From contig JBBDYQ010000002.1 of the NCBI GenBank assembly GCA_040901445.1, forward strand, positions 310,001 to 374,000: DNA of 64,000 nucleotides, given 5' to 3'. Shown piece after piece: positions 57,763 through 64,000 of the stretch. Under the pieces are notes generated by a model. It was not told the DNA's origin and searched no databases. It saw only the letters and a list, made by a program, of their open reading frames with translations. The first letter of the stretch is position 1, and each line of letters begins with the position of its first letter. This stretch comes from Thermoleophilaceae bacterium (GTDB lineage: Bacteria > Actinomycetota > Thermoleophilia > Solirubrobacterales > Thermoleophilaceae). Made by a program: the position numbers and the translations under genes.

Positions 57763-60700
57763 ATGCTGTCTGGGCGGGGCAGGGTCGTGGTTATGGTCAT
57801 CACCGTCACCGGCGCGGTCACATCACTGGTACCCGCAAGCGCCGGAGCGGAGCCCGTAGCGGTGACCGTGACCGTGCCTCCCGACGGCCCCACCATCGCG
57901 GTCACGCTCAGATCGCCGCTCGTCGAGTCACTCGTCGGCGGCGACGATCAGGTGCTCGATGCCGCCGAGGACGTGATCTGCGGTCCGTTCACCGAGATCG
58001 CCGCGGCCGTTCCTCCCGCCGGGATCCTCGGCACCGCCGGCTGCGCGATTGGCGCACTGGACTACCAGTACGTCACGCGGCTCAAGACCGGCGGCGGCGA
58101 GATCGTTCGCAAGCACGTGGCGGTGGTGAACGTCCCGACGCTGCTCAACGTCGACGACGATCCGCTTCCCGACGTGATCGGCACCCTGTTCGTCACGAGC
58201 CTGGACCGCTTCGAGCTGCGCATCGACCGCGTCCTCACCGAAGTCGCCCCGCTGCCGCTGCGCGTCGAGGCCATCGTCGACGACCCAACCAACGGCGCGC
58301 TGCCTCGCGAGCGCATCAACGTCGGCTACGACACCCGCGAGAGCATGGCCCCCGTGCTCTGGCGCGCGGTGGCCACCTTGCCCGACGACGGCAGCGCCGG
58401 CCTCACCACGCTCGAGGTCGACCAGGAGGTCGTGGGAGCAGGGGCCACCCTGACCACGCTCGGAGGCCTCTTCAACGGCGACGCCCTGGATCGCCAGGAT
58501 CCGATCGGCGGGCGCCTGCGCTACACGCCGGTGCCGCCCACGTCCGATATCGGCCTGACGCTCGGCGACCACCTCGAGGTGCGTGCGGGCTCGTCGATCC
58601 CGACGCTGGTGAACGCCGTGGCGGAGATCGTCGAGGGTCCCCGCGAGCAGGAGATCAAGGCGGACATCACCGGCCTTCCCCAGAGCCTGCGCGTGCGCTA
58701 CGAGGAGCCGGGCGCCGATCAGCGCACCGTCACCTACGAGGCGGCGACGGGCGTGCCTGCGCTCGACGCCTCCTACACCGACCGCACCGGCGGGACGCTC
58801 ACATCCAAGGCCGTCGCGCACGCCACCGGCTTGCCGACCGGCATGGTCGTGCGCCAGACCGGCGCGAAGTCCGGCGACTTCGTGGCCACCGGCGGCACCC
58901 TGGGCAGCGTCGAGGTCGGCTACGCCAACGGCGAGCCGGTCCTCATGAACGTCGACCATCCCTACGCGCGGGTCGTGCAGGACGGCGTGTTGAGCTCATA
59001 CGCCGGGCGCATCGACGCGCTGCAGAGCGCGTCCGTCGACGCCACCGACGACATCACGGCGGAGTTGCAACTGGGGCTGGATGGCCGCAAGCCGTTCCGC
59101 GCCCTGGTCGAGCAGGCCACCGGCGGCCGCACGATCGACGGGCGGGTGTCCGACCTGCCGCGCCACCTCACCGTGCAGTACGACCCCGACAACGGCCGGG
59201 TGGACTACGACGGCTTCGGCGAGACGATCCAGCAGATCGACGTGACGGCCGAGCAAACGGCCCCGTTCTTCGGGCGGGTGACGAAGATCGACGGGACGAT
59301 CAAGACCCTCCCGCCGCAGGCCACCGTGAACTTCAAGCCCGACGGTGCGGGCATGAAGCTGGAGACCAACCAGCCGATCGGCGAGGCTGAGGTGCTCCTC
59401 ACCAGCGGACCGGACTCGAGCCTCCCGGCCGGGACCTTCGGCGCCAAGGTGGAGGATCTCCCCGACCGCTTCACCGCATTCGGGCGCGTGTCCGGCCTGC
59501 GGCTCGTGGACGTCACGACCACCGCCGCCGGCGCGGTCACGGGGCACGTCAAGCTGGCATCGACGCCGCTGAAGCTCATCTACGAGAAGCCTGGGTCGAG
59601 AGTCGATGCGAGCCTGTCGGCCATCCCCAGCGACGTGACGGTCGCGTTCGATCCCGCGGCGGGCAGGGTGGACTACGACGCCAACGCCGGCATCGACCGC
59701 GTCGACGCCGTGGTTACCTCCGACGCCCCCCTCTTCGGAGACGTCAAGCGGATCCAGGCCCGGATCGACGGCCTCCCGAGCAACGTGAGCGTCGGGTTCA
59801 AGCCCGCGAGCGGCTCGGGCATCGAGGTCGCGGCGACACCGGGCGTGGACATGATCGAGGCGGCGCTCACCGACGGGCGCGATGTGTTCCCGGTGCTCGC
59901 GGAGGGCAAGTCGGGCGCGATCCTGCGCGACGTCCCCGACGAGTTCTCCGCCTTCGTGCGCCTGTTCAACGTGCAGGCGGTCAAGTTCGTCAGCGCGGGC
60001 AACACGCTGACGGCCAACCTCAAGGCCGGACCCGTGGACGGGAACCTCCAAGACATCGACCTGGACGCGACGATCGACGTGCCCGGCGACGCCGTGACCG
60101 GCCCGATGCACATCGCCGGGTTCGTCCAGGACCTGCCGAGCGACCTGACCATCGAGCAGAACGGGTCGGAGATCACCTACGCCGCCAACAGCGTCGTGCC
60201 CAAGGTCACGCTCGACGCCACGGGCCTGCCCGGCGGCACCTCGGGCGGCTCACTGGACGGGGACCTCCACAACGTCAAGGGCACGCTGATCGACGTCCCC
60301 ACCGGGTTCACGATCGTCAACAACTCGCTCAACACGGGCGTGACCGCGAACGGGCCCTTCACGCAGGTCGATGTCGAGGCTTGGGACCACGGGCCGGAGC
60401 TCGGCGCGTTCCCCGACGACGGGCGCAACAAGGTGACGCTCCAGACCCGCGACGGGCGCCTGCACGTCAAGGCGCGCGCGTTCGGGCTGAAGAAGGTGCT
60501 CCTCGGCATGCTCACCTCGACGAAGGTCGAGACGGAGTTCGGCAGCGCGCCCGCGCCGCTCGACGTGGCCGTCGACGGAGGCACCGCGGGCGAGCCGCTG
60601 GACCTCGACGTCGACGTAGAGGAGCTCCCGATCAGCTCGACGTTCGAGTTGGACACGCTGCTGGGGACCCAGATCAAGTGGAACGCGCCCACCGCGGGCA

Positions 60701-61413
60701 CCGACGTCGGGCTGACCCTGTCCGCCAAGGACGTCGGCGCGGTGCTCGACCTGCCCAACCTGCCCCAGACGGTCGACGTCTGCGTTGGCGGCGGGCTGAT
60801 CGGCTGCAACCCGGCGGCGCCGTCGCAATTCGTGTCCGGCGGTGACCAGTGGCTGTTCCCCAACGCCTTCACCGCGGTGACCTCGGCCAGCGACACGATC
60901 ACGATGAACGGCAAGGTCTGCCTGCCGCCGACCGACGACGACGGCGAGGCGCTCGACCCGCCAGGCACCGTCTACGGGACCTGTATCGACGGCACCTCGC
61001 CCAACCGCATCGAGATCACCAACCTGCGCCTGAAGAACCAGCGCCTGGAGTTCGCCTCGGGCGACACCACCAACGAGGACGAGGACGGCGACCCGATCGA
61101 GGACGACCTCCTCAAGCTCTACCTCCAGGGCGACAACGGGGGCATCAAGGTCGACAACCTGTTCGTGCGCAACGACACCTCCGACTCCACCACGATCGTC
61201 AAGGCAGGCCACACGGGAGGGCCGCCGCTGCGCAACAGCGGCGACCACTTCTTCCTGCTGGCCGACATGTCCGGGATCCCGAACACCGAGATCCGCGAGA
61301 ACCAGATCGAATGCGACGACCTCGAGGTCAAGGTCGACCTGCCCGCCCTCGGCCTCACGGACGTGCTGCCGTCCCCGGGCGAGCTCGTGCTCGGGGACGT
61401 CTGCATCGACTGA
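57763..61413 (+). CDS. Giant secreted repeat protein (about 1216 residues), related to the 45-48 kb protein
   Basis: ATG 57763 is chosen (GTG 57736 is also possible). A Sec signal (VVVMVITVTGAVTSLVPASA) is followed by a beta-rich body. Two long tandem repeats of about 155 residues lie at roughly 460-615 and 620-765; each begins with an LPxxxTV strand and a DPxxGRVDYD turn, then P-x-F-G-x-V and a FKPxxGxG turn. The motif LTSGPDSSL, then DLPDRFTAFGRVS (about 541-585) is shared with the protein at 45356-48268. The C-terminal part carries Cys pairs (VDVCVGGGLIGCNP, CLPPTDDD, GTCIDG). No family is known to me; a surface fibre or adhesin is plausible. Confidence 0.72.
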   Translation: MLSGRGRVVVMVITVTGAVTSLVPASAGAEPVAVTVTVPPDGPTIAVTLRSPLVESLVGGDDQVLDAAEDVICGPFTEIAAAVPPAGILGTAGCAIGALDYQYVTRLKTGGGEIVRKHVAVVNVPTLLNVDDDPLPDVIGTLFVTSLDRFELRIDRVLTEVAPLPLRVEAIVDDPTNGALPRERINVGYDTRESMAPVLWRAVATLPDDGSAGLTTLEVDQEVVGAGATLTTLGGLFNGDALDRQDPIGGRLRYTPVPPTSDIGLTLGDHLEVRAGSSIPTLVNAVAEIVEGPREQEIKADITGLPQSLRVRYEEPGADQRTVTYEAATGVPALDASYTDRTGGTLTSKAVAHATGLPTGMVVRQTGAKSGDFVATGGTLGSVEVGYANGEPVLMNVDHPYARVVQDGVLSSYAGRIDALQSASVDATDDITAELQLGLDGRKPFRALVEQATGGRTIDGRVSDLPRHLTVQYDPDNGRVDYDGFGETIQQIDVTAEQTAPFFGRVTKIDGTIKTLPPQATVNFKPDGAGMKLETNQPIGEAEVLLTSGPDSSLPAGTFGAKVEDLPDRFTAFGRVSGLRLVDVTTTAAGAVTGHVKLASTPLKLIYEKPGSRVDASLSAIPSDVTVAFDPAAGRVDYDANAGIDRVDAVVTSDAPLFGDVKRIQARIDGLPSNVSVGFKPASGSGIEVAATPGVDMIEAALTDGRDVFPVLAEGKSGAILRDVPDEFSAFVRLFNVQAVKFVSAGNTLTANLKAGPVDGNLQDIDLDATIDVPGDAVTGPMHIAGFVQDLPSDLTIEQNGSEITYAANSVVPKVTLDATGLPGGTSGGSLDGDLHNVKGTLIDVPTGFTIVNNSLNTGVTANGPFTQVDVEAWDHGPELGAFPDDGRNKVTLQTRDGRLHVKARAFGLKKVLLGMLTSTKVETEFGSAPAPLDVAVDGGTAGEPLDLDVDVEELPISSTFELDTLLGTQIKWNAPTAGTDVGLTLSAKDVGAVLDLPNLPQTVDVCVGGGLIGCNPAAPSQFVSGGDQWLFPNAFTAVTSASDTITMNGKVCLPPTDDDGEALDPPGTVYGTCIDGTSPNRIEITNLRLKNQRLEFASGDTTNEDEDGDPIEDDLLKLYLQGDNGGIKVDNLFVRNDTSDSTTIVKAGHTGGPPLRNSGDHFFLLADMSGIPNTEIRENQIECDDLEVKVDLPALGLTDVLPSPGELVLGDVCID

Positions 61414-61503
61414 GTGACCCCGCGCCCCGCCTGCGCCCCCGGTGTCTCGCCGCCCGCGTCCCGCCGGACGACGCAACGAATCGAGGCTGTAGCGCGAGCT
61501 GCT

Positions 61504-61884
61504 CTACGCGAGGGGGTCGAGCACCGCGACGTCGTACGCGTGGATCCGCGTGTCAGCGGTCACGAGCGTGAACCCGCTTTGCCGTGCCTGGGCCACGAGC
61601 AGACGGTCGAAGGGATCGCGGTGATGCAACGGAAGGGTCGCGACGGCGAGCCCGTGGTCGGGGGACAGCCCAACCACGCGGACACCGGTGTCGAGGATGT
61701 GCGCGTGCAGGTCATCCGGTACCGCAAGCTTTCCGATTGCCGCCTTCACGCCGATCTCCGCGAACGAGACGACACTGAACGCGAGCTCGGTGGCCGCAGC
61801 GATCGCCTCCCCGGCCCGTACTCCGAGCGAGCGCGCGCCCGAGAGCTGCCAGAGCAGGACGTGCGTGTCGAGCAGGAGCCTCAC
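61504..61884 (-). CDS. vapC: PIN-domain toxin, VapC-like
   Basis: A 126-residue PIN-domain RNase: MRLLLDTHVLLWQLSGARSL with the first Asp, Glu in FSVVSFAEIGVKAAIGKL, Asp in HHRDPFDRLLVAQARQSG and the final Asp in LVTADTRIHAYD. All metal-site acids are present. It is closer to the ribonuclease VapC group of the DUF4411/Sll0205 type (LLDTHVLLW) than to the one at 3150-3557. The ATG overlaps the antitoxin stop as ATGA. It lies next to the right tRNA-Arg fragment, as the first PIN module lies beside the tRNA-Phe-like scar. Confidence 0.92.
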   Translation of the reverse strand: MRLLLDTHVLLWQLSGARSLGVRAGEAIAAATELAFSVVSFAEIGVKAAIGKLAVPDDLHAHILDTGVRVVGLSPDHGLAVATLPLHHRDPFDRLLVAQARQSGFTLVTADTRIHAYDVAVLDPLA

Positions 61885-62120
61885 TCGTCGAGCATGGCGT
61901 CGATCTCAGCATCGGAGAACTCGAAGTCCCTTCCGATCGTGATCGAGCCCGCCAGATTCCCGTGTGCCGCGACGAAGCGGGACCCCGGCGTCGAGGGCTC
62001 GACACGGACCAGGCGGGCGACCGCGACGCCGTCGCGCGCGATCTCAACATCCTCCCCGGCTTCCACGCGCGCAAGCAGCTTCGAGAGATCGGTCTTTGCT
62101 TGGCCGACGTTGACTCGCAT
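61881..62120 (-). CDS. Phd/YefM-type antitoxin
   Basis: 79 residues from ATG 62120 (MRVNVGQAKTDLSKLLARVE): a Phd-type N-terminal DNA-binding fold followed by GEDVEIARDGVAVARLVRVE and an acidic tail (FEFSDAEIDAMLDE). The stop overlaps the PIN toxin start. An alternative start at 62156 would include an upstream palindrome and is less likely. Autoregulation through the palindrome at 62140-62155 is inferred. Confidence 0.88.
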   Translation of the reverse strand: MRVNVGQAKTDLSKLLARVEAGEDVEIARDGVAVARLVRVEPSTPGSRFVAAHGNLAGSITIGRDFEFSDAEIDAMLDE

Positions 62121-62139
62121 GACGCGAGCGTAGCAAGGC

Positions 62140-62155
62140 TGGCCAAGGTTGGCCA
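62140..62155. promoter_or_regulatory. Palindrome upstream of the Phd-type antitoxin
   Basis: TGGCCAA (62140-62146) and TTGGCCA (62149-62155) are perfect inverted arms separated by GG, 19 bp before the antitoxin ATG. Their place and symmetry fit the operator of a self-repressing type II antitoxin. Confidence 0.55.
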
Positions 62156-62211
62156 AGCACTCTCAGCCGAGTGGCGATTCGCGTTCCCAGGTCCACAGCT
62201 GAAGCGAAGAA

Positions 62212-62253
<42 letters not shown>

Positions 62254-62257
62254 CTCC

Positions 62258-62854
62258 TCAAAGGGTCTGATCGAGGCGGATTGGTTTACCCGCGTGTGGG
62301 ACGAAAGTCGGGACGAAGTCACAACCCGGAATCGGCATCCAACGGGAGACGGATGCGCGACGGCGAGTACGGCTGGCTGTTGCGGGTCCCGGCGCGCGAC
62401 GACGGCCCGTCATCGACGGTGCGTGGGGCCGTGTGTGGACCGACGTCTCACCGCGCCCCGCGCACTGAGACGACGCGTTCTGTGGCGCGCCGCTCACGTC
62501 CGATTTGAGGGGTCCGCTGGCTTTCCAGCGGCTCGGAGCGGGACGGTTGGGCCGTCGCGGGTGCGACGGGCGGCGGGGGATCGCACGCGAGGGGGTCGCG
62601 GCCGGCCTGATCACCGGAATCCGCGCTGGCCAGGGCGCGACCCGATCGAGTGGCAGCCCGCCTCCCCACGGCCCCCGCGGGCCGCGTTGCTTCTGTCCGC
62701 CTCCTCCGCCGCCGTCCTCCCCCTCGTCCTCGCCTCGCTCGTCCGGCGGCGGCTCCGACAGCAGGCGTAGGAGCTTGGCGAATCCGATTGCCGCGCCCAC
62801 GGATACCGCGAGGTGCAGGCCGACCAGACCCCAGATGCCCACGTCCTCAGGCAC
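62258..62854 (-). CDS. Small membrane protein downstream of ctaD, tail running into element sequence
   Basis: The GTG at 62854 overlaps the ctaD stop by 8 bp. The product is 198 residues: one N-terminal membrane helix (VGIWGLVGLHLAVSVGAAIG), an acidic stretch (PPDERGEDEGEDGG), polyglycine, then a Pro/Arg-rich tail. A short protein after ctaD with this layout is plausible in actinobacterial oxidase operons. The last part (FVPTFVPHAGKPIRLDQTL) is read from the GGGACGAA repeats and lies beside the tRNA-Arg scar. The original C-terminus was therefore probably replaced when an element inserted. There is no sign of catalytic residues. Confidence 0.5.
   Translation of the reverse strand: MPEDVGIWGLVGLHLAVSVGAAIGFAKLLRLLSEPPPDERGEDEGEDGGGGGGQKQRGPRGPWGGGLPLDRVAPWPARIPVIRPAATPSRAIPRRPSHPRRPNRPAPSRWKASGPLKSDVSGAPQNASSQCAGRGETSVHTRPHAPSMTGRRRAPGPATASRTRRRASVSRWMPIPGCDFVPTFVPHAGKPIRLDQTL
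62298..62317. repeat. GGGACGAA direct repeat, 12-bp period, beside the tRNA-Arg fragment
   Basis: GGGACGAA occurs at 62298-62305 and again at 62310-62317. The 12-bp spacing equals that of the repeats next to the tRNA-Phe-like scar at 4510-4531. It is probably a pair of integrase arm sites left from an excised or deleted element. Confidence 0.45.
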
Positions 62855-64000
62855 GGTTGCCGGCCTGAGCGGCGACGGAGCGGCGGATGTCCTTGAGCGG
62901 CTCGACCGAGCGCACGGGCGGGATGACATCGAAGTTGTGGGGCGGGGGCGGCGAGGGGGTGAACCACTCGAGGGTGTTCGCTTTCCATGGGTCGTTGCCG
63001 GCCCTCGTACCGCGCCTGAGGCTGCGGAGGACGTTACAGACCGTGACGAGGACTCCGACGGCGAGGACGAACGCACCGACGGTCGAGATGAGGTTCATGA
63101 GGCCCCAGCCCGAGCTCACCGGATAGTGGTAGATGCGCCGCGGCATGCCGGACAGGCCGAGGCTGTGCTGGATAAGGAAGGTCAGGTTGAAGCCCGCGAA
63201 TGTGAGCCAGAACGAGAGCTTCCCGAGACGCTCGGAGAGCATCCGCCCGGTGATCTTCGGGAACCAGTAGTAGACAGCCGCGAAGATCGCATTCACCGAG
63301 CCCGCCACGAGGACGTAGTGGAAGTGGGCGACGACGAAGTAGGTGTCGTGCACCTGGAAGTCGATCGGGTACACGGCCAGCATGACCCCGGTGATTCCGC
63401 CCATGGTGAACAGGGCAAGGAAGCCGGCGGCGAAGTAGAGCGGCGTCTTGAACACGATCGAGCCGCGCCACAGGGTGGCGATCCAATTCAGGACCTTGAT
63501 CCCGGTGGGTATGGCCACCGCCATCGAGGTGATCATGAATGTGATCAGGACCGCGTTGCCCACCGGCACGGTGAACATGTGGTGCACCCACACCAGCATC
63601 GAGATGAAGGCGATGCCGAAGGTGGAGGCGGCGATGGCCTTGTAGCCGAAGATCGGCTTGCGCGCGAAGACCGGCAGCACCTCCGAGATCACGCCGAAGC
63701 CGGGCAGGATCATGATGTAGACCTCGGGGTGTCCGAAGAACCAGAAGAGGTGCTGGTAGAGGATCGGGTCGCCGCCGCAGGCCGTGTCGAAGAAGCAGGT
63801 GCCGTAGTGGCGATCGGTCAGCTGCATAGTGGCCGCGGCCGCGATCGTGGGCAGGGCGACGATCAGCATCAGCGACTGTGCCAGCACCGACCAGCAGAAC
63901 AGCGGCAGCCGCCCCCAGCCCATCCCCGGCGCGCGCATGTTGACGATCGTGGCCACCAGGTTGATGGCCCCCAGCAGAGAGGACAGGCCGGTCAGGTGAA
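62847..64000 (-). CDS. ctaD: Cytochrome c oxidase subunit I, C-terminal part (5' end outside window)
   Basis: The frame is open to the window edge, where it reads HLTGLSSLLGAINLVATIVN, so the start lies beyond 64000. It holds the heme-copper centre: HPEVYIMILPGFG (Cu_B His and the linked Tyr), VWVHHMFTVPVGNA (two Cu_B His) and VHDTYFVVAHFHYVLVAG (heme a3 and heme a His), plus the later membrane helices. It is the proton-pumping core of the aa3-type oxidase in the inner membrane. The C-terminus is Pro-rich (EWFTPSPPPPHNFDVIPPV), as in actinobacterial CtaD. The stop overlaps the next small gene. Confidence 0.96.
   Translation of the reverse strand, partial: HLTGLSSLLGAINLVATIVNMRAPGMGWGRLPLFCWSVLAQSLMLIVALPTIAAAATMQLTDRHYGTCFFDTACGGDPILYQHLFWFFGHPEVYIMILPGFGVISEVLPVFARKPIFGYKAIAASTFGIAFISMLVWVHHMFTVPVGNAVLITFMITSMAVAIPTGIKVLNWIATLWRGSIVFKTPLYFAAGFLALFTMGGITGVMLAVYPIDFQVHDTYFVVAHFHYVLVAGSVNAIFAAVYYWFPKITGRMLSERLGKLSFWLTFAGFNLTFLIQHSLGLSGMPRRIYHYPVSSGWGLMNLISTVGAFVLAVGVLVTVCNVLRSLRRGTRAGNDPWKANTLEWFTPSPPPPHNFDVIPPVRSVEPLKDIRRSVAAQAGNRA

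Overview
The window reads as one stretch of a high-GC actinobacterial chromosome. Very GC-rich coding sequence, many GTG and TTG starts, tightly overlapping stop/start pairs, DUF5995 and DUF6351 proteins, and many Sec- or Tat-secreted proteins suggest class Thermoleophilia (Solirubrobacterales-like). That placement is an inference from gene content; there is no rRNA in the window.

Layout. 1-2.8 kb: the end of a luciferase-like flavin oxidoreductase, an ECF42-type sigma factor with its DGPF/YciI partner, and a small PH-like protein. 2.9-5.4 kb: a scrap-heap islet with Phd-PIN and RHH-MazF toxin-antitoxin modules, a tRNA-Phe-like remnant without a D-arm, repeats that look like integrase arm sites, a frameshifted HTH/integrase fusion, an IS3-type orfA fragment and a 29-residue stub of a flavin monooxygenase. 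5.5-25.7 kb: mostly housekeeping and surface genes, including rsgA, tRNA-Ser(CGA), tadA, an SDR epimerase, a subtilase, UspA, a NarL-type regulator, a bacterial tyrosine kinase, a GlcD-like oxidase, a DEDDh/GIY-YIG nuclease, an acyltransferase, mscL, DUF5995, enoyl-CoA hydratase, YceH, SRPBCC and Nudix-like proteins. 25.8-36.9 kb: a large membrane-anchored multidomain copper protein, a parallel beta-helix protein, murB, an exodeoxyribonuclease III, two secreted hydrolase-like proteins (DUF6351 and Abhydrolase_10 types), and a TetR/membrane-protein pair that shares one palindrome.

37-53.8 kb is the most coherent accessory locus. Five overlapping or nearly abutting minus-strand genes (Tat sulfatase, Tat beta-propeller, second Tat sulfatase, 62-residue protein, secreted propeller-like protein) are transcribed away from a TetR gene. 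A cluster of repeated operator-like sequences fills the gap between them. A further propeller-like protein lies beyond the TetR gene, then a giant secreted repeat protein, a LuxR-family ATPase regulator and a GH92 alpha-mannosidase. This could be a system for sulfated or mannosylated glycans, but the substrate is unknown.

53.9-64 kb: a second enoyl-CoA hydratase, SnoaL-like and VOC proteins, then a 6.4-kb segment flanked by 33-bp direct repeats that are both 3' pieces of tRNA-Arg. It holds a P450, a nucleotidyltransferase with a truncated HEPN partner, a second giant protein related to the one at 45-48 kb, and a Phd-PIN module. Beyond the right repeat, a small membrane protein reads into element-like sequence, and ctaD (cytochrome c oxidase subunit I) runs off the window.

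The best candidates for something undescribed are the copper protein (25.8-28.5 kb), the two related giant repeat proteins, the operator-controlled sulfatase operon, and the paired tRNA-scar islets.
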